64,000 nucleotides of DNA. Origin: Albugo candida (taxonomy: Eukaryota; Oomycota; Peronosporomycetes; Albuginales). The notes beneath the pieces were generated by a model. The model saw nothing but the letters and a program-made list of their open reading frames with translations, did not search any database and had not been told where the DNA came from. Each line of letters starts with the position of its first letter. The stretch's first letter is position 1. This document shows, in pieces, positions 10,901 to 23,400 of this stretch. Position numbers and translations under genes: made by a program. The stretch is from NCBI GenBank assembly GCA_040437565.1, contig JBDOQK010000015.1, positions 62,001 through 126,000 on the forward strand, read 5' to 3'.

Positions 10901-12531
10901 GATGCCAGATTCGTGGAGGATCACCATTTTCGTCAATTTCTTCGCCAAGTTTCAGCCCCCAGTTCTCATGAATTGGCTCCAGACCTTCGACTTGATCAAC
11001 GGTGAGAATTCTGGCACCGCACTTTTTCACACGTTCACGTTCGTCTTTCCTGAAGGGTGTTTGATCGATAGACAAGGGCTTGGCCGTCAAATTGAAGCTA
11101 TCGTTGGAATCATCCTACAGAGCATTCAATGATTCGATTCGATTCTACAAGTGTCTATCAAAGCCTTACTTTGGCGATAATGGCACGCGAGTCGCCAACG
11201 TTGGCCACATGAATCTCACTCCCGGAAAATAAGACTGATATAGAGGTTGTACCACTCATAGAATCATCAAACGAGGCTTCGTGCATCTGACAACAAACAA
11301 TCGCTCAGTTGGGTCTCCGTAGCCTCTTCGTCTCCACCATCAAACAAACCTCAATATTCGTCTGAACATGCGCCTGCGTTAAAGCAGACTGGATACTGAT
11401 TTTCTCAGACATGCATTTCTCCATATTTCGAGGCAGCTACCCCGGCAAAGAAAAACTTCAGATTCAAACTTTTTTTCACTGTGAACTAACGCACTTGTTC
11501 AGCCGCAAACTGGGAGCAAACATCGCCAAACTGTCCATGTCCATCAAAAACAGCAAAAAAAGCCTTGGAAGCATCATTTTCGAATCGAGTTTGGCAGTAG
11601 TAACTATCTTGATTGGGTTTTCTTCGCGCTATGGAATAAATAGTCGATATGATGTAAATCGAGTATTTGAACCACTCACATTCAGGATAGTATCCTCGTT
11701 TCGAGTAGAACGCATAACGAATGCTGTAGTTCCCGATAGACACGGACTGTGTTCTACTGGGTGCATCGTTCCCATTTGATGTGAGGAATTGTCCAAGTCC
11801 TTTCTGTGGAGAGCGTGATACATTGGTGTATATGCTGCTGTGTGAGCTCGTAGTGCTGCTATCATTGAGATGCGGTGATCTCTTATGTACTACATCGTGG
11901 TCTTGATTCGTTTGGCTTGTGTTGGTAGAGGAAGAGTCCTTCAGTGACAGCGGAAGTGGAGCAGTCAACTCATTTGATGAATTCACCGGATTCGATGTCG
12001 ACGTGGTGGCTTCTGTGGAGCAACAATTCCCCATAGTGATTGTACTTACTCTACCGCTATTTATNNNNNNNNNNNNNNNNNNNNNNNNNNNNNNNNNNNN
12101 NNNNNNNNNNNNNNNNNNNNNNNNNNNNNNNNNNNNNNNNNNNNNNNNNNNNNNNNNNNNNNNNTGAACCACTCACATTCAGGATAGTATCCTCGTTTCG
12201 AGTAGAACGCATAACGAATGCTGTAGTTCCCGATAGACACGGACTGTGTTCTACTGGGTGCATCGTTCCCATTTGATGTGAGGAATTGTCCAAGTCCTTT
12301 CTGTGGAGAGCGTGATACATTGGTGTATATGCTGCTGTGTGAGCTCGTAGTGCTGCTATCATTGAGATGCGGTGATCTCTTATGTACTACATCGTGGTCT
12401 TGATTCGTTTGGCTTGTGTTGGTAGAGGAAGAGTCCTTCAGTGACAGCGGAAGTGGAGCAGTCAACTCATTTGATGAATTCACCGGATTCGATGTCGACG
12501 TGGTGGCTTCTGTGGAGCAACAATTCCCCAT
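7950..12531 (-). CDS. PP2C phosphatase - two cNMP-binding domains - degenerate kinase fusion
   Basis: Thirteen exons: 12034-11680 (duplicate copy starts 12531), 11628-11495, 11436-11350, 11286-11170, 11114-10884, 10829-10140, 10090-9352, 9295-8863, 8799-8724, 8666-8581, 8529-8399, 8337-8137, 8078-7950; about 1,135 residues. It starts MGNCCS, an N-myristoylation and palmitoylation signal. The PP2C domain has DGHG (147-150), [11 protein letters not shown] (349) and DDITAI (393), so all metal-binding Asp motifs are present. Two cNMP domains follow, the first with [16 protein letters not shown] and the second with FGE and RTVTA. The kinase C-lobe is clear ([23 protein letters not shown]), but HRD reads LRT, DFG reads NLR and the glycine loop and VAIK lysine are not seen. 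Same architecture as the plant PP2C/PKG proteins. One extra base at the A7 tract (9578-9584) breaks the frame of exon 7. Confidence 0.88.
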
Positions 12532-12561
12532 AGTGATTGTACTTACTCTACCGCTATTTAT
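11668..12561. repeat. Assembly gap with about 397-bp direct repeats
   Basis: The gap is 12065-12164. Bases 11668-12064 recur at 12165-12561, apparently without a change. Each copy holds the whole first exon of the PP2C fusion, so two start codons (12034 and 12531) appear for one gene. Confidence 0.9.
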
Positions 12562-12984
12562 TGGCTGCAGAATTCGCTAGCTCTTGGCAAGACTCGACGT
12601 ATACGACTTTTCTTGTGTCTCGGCAAATATACCCAACGCGTGCTGAATTAAGGTGTTGACGTAAAAACGTCCAGTTACACGCAAATGGACCATACAAAAG
12701 TCACTATCATTCCACGTTGAACACGTTAGATTAGGCTCACTGACTTGGAGTCAGATCGTTTCTGACTTTTTGCGAGAAAAAAAAAAGAAATTTTGCTCTC
12801 TGGAGATAAGCTTTTTTGAACCCTTAGAGCACGCGCTGTTTCTGCGTCTGACCATTCACGCAAAAAAGACAATTCCACTTTTTATGGTATGACAATGAAA
12901 GCGATAAAAGCTGCTTCTTAATGTCAATAAAAAGTCTTTTGCATCGCACAAACTGAATACTTGGAGCATCGCAAATCAGAGCCT
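12562..12984. other. Intergenic stretch, PP2C-fusion promoter side
   Basis: About 420 bp between the first exon of the PP2C fusion and the stop of the SNF2-CXXC-FHA gene, both on the minus strand. It holds an A-rich run near 12776-12787 and no credible frame. It must contain the terminator of the upstream gene and the promoter of the downstream one. Confidence 0.5.
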
Positions 12985-15900
12985 TTAGAGTGAGAATCCT
13001 CGAGTATCTCTTCGTTTCGACACAGTCTTCATTTCCGTCTCTTTCGAAATTGCTTCTTCTTTCCATTCTTCAAGCTGACGCTTTCTTGTTCGTCCGTAAA
13101 AATACTGCTTCATTTGCTCGCGTGGGATCCTCGATGCACGGACTTTGCTTTGGCTTGTGATTGGTAATAGGAAGTAGACGAGTGAAGAGCCAATTCGAAT
13201 CGAATCTCTTGAGCACAATCGCATTGGAGAAGACGAAAATGTATGTGGTTGGCCGTTCACAAAGATCGATGCCTTCGGGCTCAGGCTCTTGATGACAAAG
13301 TATCGACTCTGTGGGTTCCATGAAATGAGAGCATGACCGTGTGCAATGTCGGTGTGATTTCCCATATGACACGAGACCAATCCACCAGACAGTCCATTTA
13401 GTACACTAATACCGAGCTCTTGGTACAATCTCTGCCATTGTGTGCTCAAACGACCAAGGATGGCAAATGGCTGCATCAGATAGCAGCAACTGTCGATTCC
13501 CTATACACAAGCACATCAGAAAGTGAATGGTGATGCATCAACTCGATGCCACTGACCTGAAGTTTGGCGAATGCTTTTGGCTCCCGTTTCAGCTTGGGAG
13601 ATGTCATACTCGCAGACAACAGTCCAAACTGGAAAGATGGTTGTAAAAACATTCGACACGCCTTTTGCATCCATCGTCTGCTTGCGAATGACATTTGTAA
13701 GGATCCATCGTCTGTTTGATGCTCAAATGCCGAATGTAGATGAACTTGCTTTTCGGAACTGAAGCAAGCGGGACACATGGAGCATGAGAATGTCAGCTTT
13801 GAAGATATCATGACTTGACATTCCTGTATCAGAGTCAGATTCCGTGTCTCGAAGTCTTCCAGATCCTGGAGAATACCATAAGAAATGGAGCTTTCAGGCG
13901 CAGACTCTTGACCGAGCTGGTGAGACGTCATCAGAGTATCCTGACGGAAGACATCAAGGTGTGGGTCCGATTTCTCATCCTCTCGAACAGGATTCAGCAT
14001 GACAATTTTGGGCGCAACACATTTCCGATTCTTACACGATTGCTTCCTCAATCCAGGTCCGCCGTACTTTTTCATATCAAGACAATGACGGCATTTCAGA
14101 CAATCTGGAGCGCGACATCCAATGCATTTGCCACATCGCATCACACGTGTCCTCACCATCTTCCCACCGGCTCCCATTCTTGTCCCAACAGTGTACGAAT
14201 CGCTGCATGTATCGTCATTGAACTCGGCCGAATACATAAGCCTTTCTTGGTCGTGTAACTCTAAATCAGAGTTCAAAAGAGATGGCATGGAGTCTCCTAT
14301 TCTTCCCATACTGTCGGAGTCACGATCACTTTCTTGGGAGGAACAAGCGAGAAACTCTTCTCGCCCTCGGTCATTCGACTCGCCTTGGTCATCTTTGCAG
14401 TCGAGTGTGGCCTCTTCTTTGCATTTGAAGCCCATCTTCTCGCTCGAATTGGCTGAAGGATCTCCGACCGCGACACCACCTTTTGAATTGAGACACTTGC
14501 GGTATTTGCATGACTGTTTACGAAGCCCTGGACCGCCATACTTCTTCATGTCTTTGCAGTGACCACAACGCATACAGTCCTCCGAGAGACAGCCGGCACA
14601 TTTTCCACATCGACTGATACGTTTCCTTGTCGATCCGCTCGTCGAGTGTTTTCCAATCAGTTTCTTGACGCCCTGAATACGTGGTGAGCAAGGAACCATC
14701 TAGCTGCTTGTAATCAATGTACCTTGTTGGCGGCTGGCAGAGTAGCGGGAAAGCCAAGTGTTGTTATGGTCGGTCTATGGACAGGAAGCACGTCATGTCG
14801 ATTGATAGTATTCGGATTCAGCCTGTGGTCTGAGCTGCTTGGTGCGTGGTGACATGCGACGATATTTTGTGCCAGAATTTGCTCACAGGAGATCGTATTA
14901 CGCTTCATGGTGATCTCGTTCTGCAGCATAGAGTGCGTCACAGCTTCTTTTTCTCCATTCAAATTGGTTTTCTCCTGCACGCCCTTGTGAAATGATAGCT
15001 GATTCTCCCCGATTGTAAACTTTTTCAATTCAGCAACAAGAAGTGTCACACATTCCCGACTGAAAGCAGCGCAATTCCATGCCTTTAGACATCGTGGTCA
15101 CGTGTCAATGATGCGAGAATATTGGAAAGATACGTACCATGAGCTTTTCTCGCGAGCAGAATAGAGATGGAATTACAAACTGGAGCATGAGTCGTACATC
15201 GGGTGCATTCTTCTCGTCAGCGATCAATATCTTTTGTCGACAAGGAAGAGTAAGTAACTCACACCATTTATCATGAAAGTGATCATCGTCTGTCAGTCGC
15301 ATCGCTTCATCCATAACGATTATATGCCATCTGTCAAAATGGAATTGGTTGATGGATTCCAGCACTATATCATACGTCGTCAATACGAAATGGGCTTTGG
15401 CGTCATTTGCTCGGAAATACTGATCTGTCAGTGTTTTTCGAATGAGTTTTTGATTCTCAATGCTTCCAAAATACGAGTGATAACAAACATCTTTGGCTTG
15501 TGCCTGTAGTAGAGAATTCCACGACATCAAATCGTTCGCGTTTGATATCACAAGAAAAGGCAAACAGCTTTTCTTTCGCAGTGATAGGAGATGCTCTAGT
15601 ATCTTCAGAATCACACAATCAATCAGCGTTGATGCTCTCAGAATGAATCGTGACAAACCTTTTTCGAATCCGATGCTCTTGTTCCATCACCAGCAACGCT
15701 GATACAATTCAGTCCTTTGCTGTAAAGTAAGTGCAATTTCTGACCATCGATGGATCGATCCGAAGGACCTTCTGTATCAGTATGTCGATCTGAACATCGG
15801 CTTGGAACAAGTCTACTCCATGATTCACTTTGCACGTCTGTGAGCGAATTGTTGCAAAATGGATTCATAGTTTTCTCCGTCTGCACGTCGACATGGGACG

Positions 15901-17316
15901 GACTTGGCAGGCTTTTGTCTCTGTACTCCCAAACGGATTTGCTTCGTACTCTGAGAAGCGTTTGTGAGGAGGGAAAGACTGATCTCACTGGTGTTTTGAT
16001 TCACAAACCTTTCTGTTTCCGCCTGAAAATCACAAAGCGCACGCCGATGCTCACGTACAACCACGCGAGATGTCACTTTGGCAGCCTCAAATACCACCGG
16101 AGCAATGTTGAGGGCGGGAAGTGTTTGATTTGGATCCGCTTCTGGCAAGACGTTTTGCACGAAAAGTTGAAGCTCACACAGAAGAAAGGCATTCAACGAG
16201 GAGGCTGACGGGGTCAAAAGGCCGAGCGTTGTCAGCAGTTGATCTGGTTCGCCAGCCTTATCGTGTTCAATCTCTTGTTCTTGTGTAGCCTTCCCTTCGA
16301 CTGAATTCCTTGTTTGCTGGACGATGGATAATTTATGCTGATCCATCGATTTTAGAACCACTTCTTCACGCTTTCTGGCGTCAATTTTCGCACAGGAAAG
16401 CGCTAGTGTTTTCAAAGTTGCCAATTTCATGTTGTAATTTTTTGCTTTTACGATAGAATTCTTCCTCGCTTGATGAGCGACTTCTTTGACCCAGTACTCC
16501 TGACTCTTCTGCTTCCAATCGGCGTCATTCGGTTGAATAACTGTTTTCTGACCATTTCGAAGTAGCGCTACATGAGCTCTGCAAAATGACAATCAATTTC
16601 GTATCGACATTTTCACCAGTAAACATTTTTACTCTTTCAAATCTTGGCGCCAGTTCGAGTTCTTTGGACATATTCTCAGTACATGTGGTTGTGTGGGAGC
16701 ACGGGCACTCACATGAAGTGTTTCGAGGTCCACGGTGGCTCCATCTTTTGCGTTTTGCCCTATTGCATTTTTTTTCCCTAAAGAGAGTTGTAATTCGATC
16801 GCATCAAACAATTGCTGTTCTCGTTTTTGAGAAGCAATTGGCGGCTTAAAGACGTCCTCTTCGCTTCCTTTAGAGCCTTCAGCATGTTTTCTTGGTGGAA
16901 ATACGGTATCAAAGTTCGCGTCAGCGGGTACTGCATCGTATACGTTGCCGAAGGGAATGCCTTTTGTCGAAATTTTAGCATTTACTTTTGAAATTTGTTT
17001 CAATTCAATAGCAATTCTCAGCTTTTCAATAAAGAAATGCGAAGACGAATCGTTTTCCAATCTTTTGCACAGAAATTAGTGGAATTTGTGCATATTATGG
17101 TCTTCTTACCCAAAGTCATTGCAGCCGCTAGAGCTTGACGTACTTATTCTCTCAACAATTTGGCTATAAAAATGGAAGAAGAAATGCAAGGAATACAAAA
17201 TTCGTTGCTCAATTGTCTTACCGTGGATGCAGTAGGTCATCTTTACGATTCAACGGCGCAGAAACGTTCCCGAATCGGGCGCATGTCGGGAGATCAAGAA
17301 GCGAAGAATCCGTCAT
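12985..17316 (-). CDS. Decayed INO80-type SNF2 domain fused to two CXXC zinc fingers and an FHA domain
   Basis: Nine exons join in phase: 17316-17222, 17163-17110, 17061-16633, 16578-15829, 15719-15659, 15602-15138, 15082-14723, 14672-13557, 13500-12985; 1,281 residues. Order: an HSA/DBINO-like basic helix region (about 200-280); SNF2 N-lobe (about 440-615) with HFVLTTYDIVLES and WHIIVMDEAMRL matching INO80, but the Walker A site reads TRASDSKK and the C-terminal helicase lobe is absent; two CXXC fingers (RCGKCAGC..., about 760-800 and 915-957), each with KYGGPGLRKQSC in the place of the CpG-contacting KFGG loop; one C2H2-like finger (CSMCPACF...H); an FHA domain (about 1135-1210) with a basic tail. 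CXXC fingers bind unmethylated CpG and FHA binds phospho-Thr, so it is probably a chromatin adaptor. The helicase-to-CXXC link rests on one 50-nt intron (14673-14722). Confidence 0.75.
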
Positions 17317-17409
17317 TTTTACAGTACCGTACATCACATAAAAGGAAGTCTCGCTATTACATTATGGTTAGCATCGAAATGATCGTCTCAACAAACGACT
17401 CCATTCAGA

Positions 17410-20400
17410 TCAAATGCGCCACAATTGATCGTATAATGTTCGAAGAGACTTTGTAGCACTCTGATTTTCCGGGAAAAAGCTCAGAAAATGTCCAAGTTGT
17501 TGAATCCAAGGCTTTAATGTCTTCGGAAGAGGAATGTTGCACGAATTTGCGAGCTTCACTTGCGCTAAATGGGTGTATCCTTGATTGATACTACCTTGTC
17601 GATTCGCATCTCCACACGTAAGTGCGTATAAGGACACAAATGTATGGAATATCTCATGGCTAAACACTGTGCTGTAGACCAAATTCGCCAACATCAGTAC
17701 ACGCGTTCGTCCTCCTTCCCTCCGGACGCCATACCAAACAAGTTCATCGGTGATGTAATAGAAATCAAAGTATAATTTCCGAAAACTTTCAGAAATTTCC
17801 ATTGGAGAATCCTTTTGCGCCGACGAGCATTCTTTAGAGTCTACCGATTCCTTTNNNNNNNNNNNNNNNNNNNNNNNNNNNNNNNNNNNNNNNNNNNNNN
17901 NNNNNNNNNNNNNNNNNNNNNNNNNNNNNNNNNNNNNNNNNNNNNNNNNNNNNNCGTATAAGGACACAAATGTATGGAATATCTCATGGCTAAACACTGT
18001 GCTGTAGACCAAATTCGCCAGCATTAGTACACGCGTTCGTCCTCCTTCCCTCCGGACGCCATACCAAACAAGTTCATCGGTGATGTAATAGAAATCAAAG
18101 TATAATTTCCGAAAACTGTCAGAAATTTCCATTGGAGAATCCTTTTGCGCCGACGTGCATTTTTTAGAGTCTACCGATTCCATTTGTGACAAAGGTGCCA
18201 TTTCATTGACACACGGATGGCTCTGAAGATGCGCGTCGACACGCTCCAAGATTGCCGCTAATCGACAAGCGGAAGCGATGAGTATGGATCTGGCTTTGGT
18301 TGGGGTCTGCATCGAAGTTGTTTTGTCCAATACGTTTGCGTCCATTCCGTTTGGATCGTGAATATTGATACAATTTGCTTTCTCCATATCGCCAAACTGG
18401 ACGAGTATCATGTGCCAAATCTTTTGATATTGCTACAAGAACAAGAGTTCTGTCAGTATCCAGCTATTTAGTAAATACAAAGATGGATCCCGTTCTACCT
18501 GTAGAAACTGTGCAATAGTGTCCTCCAGAGCCGACAGCGAATAGCTCTCCGAGACGCTTGGTGGGATGCAATACGTCGCAATGTTACTACACAAAAGCGT
18601 TGAGTTTCAAGCACAGACTGTTTGAGTGGGGAAATTGGACCTGCAGGAAAAGCACGTGGTGATATGATAATGTTCTGCGAATTGATTTACGTTGTACAAC
18701 GCAATGTGCTCCTTGATGCTATGGTCCCACAATTGCCGATGTTTCCAAAGCGATACAAAATCGGGCTGCACGCAAAGTACCACAGAGGCCAAAGGTGGAA
18801 GCAAGAAGCACAGCGGTGGTAGATTTGGAAGGTTTGCAAATTCTGCAACCTCCATGTCGACGTCATTTTGAAGGAGTCGAACGATTGATACACGGAAAAA
18901 TAAGCTGTTATTGCGGACAGCAATATGTGCCGATTTCTCACCACTGGTGTTTTGAACCATGAGGTATCGTTCCGTGTCGATACCCCGAGCGTTCGCTCCT
19001 TGTGCAGCAATATTCAGTGCCGTCTCGAGTGTCCATGAAAAGGCTTCAGGAACAGCAAATACAATTCCAAGAAATGATTTTCGACGGGAATCACTGTGCT
19101 GCTTCAATGTCGCGTGAGAAGAGCTTTGAGACTCGAGTTCAGCAAGCTGATGATCATACTTCCCGTTGTTGTCGAATTTGATATCGGTATTGCTCACAAA
19201 GACCAGCAATTGGGGCGGTTTACACAGAGCGCGAAGTATAACGGTCTCTCGAAAGTCTCGAACAAGACGACAGCTCACATACATTTCAATTTCGCGATTC
19301 CAATCCTCCGAATTGATACATTTGCTTTTCCCCGCTCCGTTGACGACGTCGACGCCGTTGAAAGACTCGTTTTGTGGCTGTGGTCTAAAGTGCAAAAACA
19401 CTTGGACACGTACGTGGGCAGGAAGTGTCACTGTTGAGATCTCTTTGAAGGAGGTGGGAGATACCGAAAAGCTCAATTCTTGCGGACGAGCATTACTGGA
19501 CAGCATGAAATCCAAATGTAAATCGGATGCATTTTCAAGCACAATCGAGTGATTGTGATACAATTTGTAGTAATACACTTCGCCGTATTCGACCACAAGC
19601 GTTTGTAGAGGCTTTTTGGAACCAATACCTTCTTCCTCTTCTTGTGTTTCGTAGCGCGAAAGCTCGTGGATTCGATTTTTTCGCTTTGTGGAATTATGAT
19701 ATTGCTGAGAGACCAATACGCGAAATAGATTTGGATCCGCATCGTTTCCATTCGGCAAATTCGAGCTCAAACTTCGAAGAAGATTTAAATCTGTCACGAC
19801 CTCGAAACGAACATGAATGATCTTCAAGTCAACTGCGTTCGTGAGGTTCTGTAGGACCAAATAGGTCGAGTACACGCCAACAGCATCGCGTAAGAAATGG
19901 AGGACTACTGTCTGATAGGCACAAGCTCGAGTCAAAGTGCCTCGATCTCTGCTTAAGCGAAGCCATGAACGCGCTTGAACGTCAGCTGTTCGAAGTTGAA
20001 AGTCGACTGGCTCCAGTGTGTACGCACCCATCTTCCCAGGTCCTTCATAGGCGCACTCGATTGTGATTTCCCATTCAATTTCACCGCCATTTCGAACAGT
20101 ATGCTGTCCAAGATCAATCACATAGCGTGTGTGTTCTAATTTCGAGTTGGACACAGGAGTGCATCCACGAAGCTCCAATTGCGCATTCCATGAAGATTGG
20201 CTCACGACGTTAGCACCATCGACATTCTCAACATCCAATTCGTCATGAGCGCTTGCAAGCTGTTGATTTAATTCAGTGCCGACGATTGGAAGCACAAATG
20301 CGCTTTTCTCTGATCGACGATTTGCTCTCAATTGTGCTCCAAGATCTTCGTCTGGGCTACCTAGACTGCTTCCAGCCACAATCTCACCTCCACACTGCTG

Positions 20401-23400
20401 CTCCAAGCTGACGGTCGATTCACACAATGCCAAAGGCATATCCGTACTCTGTCCAGCTTGTAATATCACATGAATATCGATTTCACATCCCAGTCCGATC
20501 ATACTTGTACCATCTCCATCGACGTCTCTGGCGATCAATTTCAGGTGGAGATAAGTATCAGGCGCTCGTTTCTCAAAAGCGGTGTAATCGGCGCCCCAAG
20601 AATTACTACGCCAGGTTGGATGATGGCGTAATGCACGTAATTGCGATTGCATCATAAGCTGATGACCCGAGTGCTCATATGGATGTCGTACATCCCCGGT
20701 GGAATCATTTACTTCAGATAGGAATTGCATGGCCGTATCAGCTGAAACCTGTTCCAAAGCCACTGAAATCTTGAGCGAGTCGAGCGGAGCAATCGTGCCA
20801 TAATTCGGTGTTGGAATTGCCTGGACGTATTCGTAGATTCCATGCATACTTTCTCCATTCGATCCGACTTGGAGGCGATACCCCGAGGAATAGATCGGAT
20901 AGCTATCAATCACAAATTTCACCGAGTCACTTTCACTGAGATTACTGAGCCAAAATGATTCCATTTTATTGCGAAGAGCGTACGACACTCCCTCTGACTT
21001 GACACCAGTCAACGTAGCGTCATCGGATTCATTTGTGGTGTCCAAAATTGTCGTTTGCATACAAAGTTTCTTTGGATCATTCTCTGACTCGGATTCCTGA
21101 ACTGGAATGGCGTAAAAATGAAGTGCAGAGACCGATGTAGACAGCGTTCGACCACGCAGGATACGGCCACAAATCTGGATTTTCCTCTTCTCCGAGCCAC
21201 ATGAGGATCCTTCGGGTCTCATTTCCAAGTACACTTTACCCAAATCAAACAGCTCGCTACTGATAGAAGTTGGATCCTCTCCGACTTGACATTTCTCCAA
21301 CAGATTCGGAGAAAGTCGTGCTGAAGACGAAAGTCGACAAACGACGCGAACATCGATGAATTCATCCGGCTTCAGGCATAGACGATCAAGCGGCGTGTTG
21401 GAAGATCTCGAATAGATCAAGAATTCGAGGATCCTACACAAGAGCGATTCTTAATTGAGTTTGAGACAGAAAGGAGACAATGGTACCCTGTGAACAATCT
21501 CTTTGGTCGGCACGTTATCGTAATGTCCATATCTTGATCGTACACATTCCTAATGGAGAACCAAAAGTTACAGCCGTGCCCCGAGTGAGTGTCACGTTTC
21601 GGTGGGATCGTTATCGGTGGAAGATAAACGACAGTGGACGCTGAGGTGCCTAAAGCCTCGTTCGTGTTTTCTGGGTCCATCACAAGTTCCAAGTATTCTG
21701 CGAGAAACGAGGCTTTGACTTTGAGTCTTTGCTGATTGCTTGGATTCAACAAATTTATGATTCGGATATCAAAGGTGTAATTCCCGGGTACAAATGCCTG
21801 TCAGAGATGGAGAATCAGCCGTTGAAATAGATGAGATTCATTGACAAACCTCTTTCCAATTCAATTGAAATGTGATCAGAGTTTCTTGAGCTGCTTCGAC
21901 TTCCCAAACAAACATCTTCTCCGCTTCCAAAGAGAGAGACTCGGTACAAGCTCGAAGTGCCAGAGCCTGTAGCGATACCATTTCTTTCGAAGCCATTGTA
22001 TCCATTTCCGATAGTGGAAGCGCTTTAGCGTTCCGCACATTTTTGATCGTGATCAGAGAAGGATCGTATTGGAGTGCAAAGAAAACGGTGATCTCTGACG
22101 TGTTTCGTATAGGAATATCAAAAAGTGGGGATTTCCACTTTGAAAATGGACCAAATTTGCCGAGAGAGATAGAATCATCCTGCAGACTGAGTTTTGGCTC
22201 TCCAAGGAATCCTTCGAGCTTCAAGACTTTGAGTGTGCTGGATTCCATACCTTTGGCATAATTTTGTTGCGATGGAGAAGATTGGATCTTTTTTGAAGCT
22301 GTTCCAAAGCTTTGGATCATCAACATACCAGAAAATCGATATAATTGACCCGCTTCGATGATTTTCGATGTTTCTGCTGAAAGTATGATATCATGAGCAA
22401 ATCGTATGGAAAGATAATATTCCTTTTTGGGCTGCAGAACGATAACTTGTCCGACGTGCATTTTGGTAGAGGAAGCGATGCCGATGTGTTGTCTTTGTGC
22501 GTCGATTTGTGCTCCTTGTAGCATTTCATCAGAGCAGAAAGTGACTGCAGTCGACCCAGAATTCATGACGGACGATTTTGTCATATCGCTTTGGAAGGTG
22601 AGAGGTATAGTGCTCAATGGACGAACCCACAAAGGACGTGAAGATGTGTTTGAAAGCACAATGACACGTGCAAGACTCGGACCAAAAATCCGTCGCTCTA
22701 TAGCAGATGGAGCACATCCATGATCGAGAATTCGGTAATGTGTCGATAGCGATGTGCTTTCTTCACTCAAACACGCGCGATGCTCTTCCTTGACCACACG
22801 AACGACACCAAAATGGACCAAACTTTGGGTGTCAAGTTCTCGTCTTGTATTTTTATCATTTCCAGCCACAATTCGCGTCCTGATGGCTCCACTATCCACG
22901 AAAAGGATAAGTTGCACGACAAGAACACGTTCTGAAGAATGCACATTGAAAACACGAATCTCACGTTGGAAGAATCCCGTCGTATGAGCTAACACGCTGA
23001 ACGATACAGTAATCATTTGGCCTGGTGGTATTTCGCCCTCGGTCACGTGTAAATTGATCTCCAAAGCCTCTTCATCGTCGCTGTAATCACCTCGACTACC
23101 TGACCGAACCAAGCGATAATGTAATGGTAAGCCTTTACTGATATTGATGATATCAAACTCGCCATGATGCGCTCGAGAATGCTTTGATTTCGAGTACCGT
23201 TTTTCCGTCCCGAAATCAATCAATTGTTTGGACACTTCAAACAGACTCGAGCCTGCAATTCCAGCGAATTTGATGGTGAATTCGGCTACCATACCGCTTC
23301 GATTGTTTGCTGTCGACATATCAGAAGGTGAAGTTTCCAACTCATTGGTATGCTCAAAGATTTGAACGCGTATCCCACCGACAATTTCTCTCACAGCTCC

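Noticed and set aside
14699-14716. Separate gene starting at the ATG before the CXXC fingers
   Set aside because: The 50-nt intron 14673-14722 skips this ATG and joins both parts in phase; a 15-bp spacing between two genes on one strand would be odd. Not fully excluded.
15600-15720. In-frame TGA in a reading of the SNF2 part, suggesting a pseudogene or recoding
   Set aside because: A 56-nt intron (15603-15658) in phase with both neighbours removes the need for that frame altogether.
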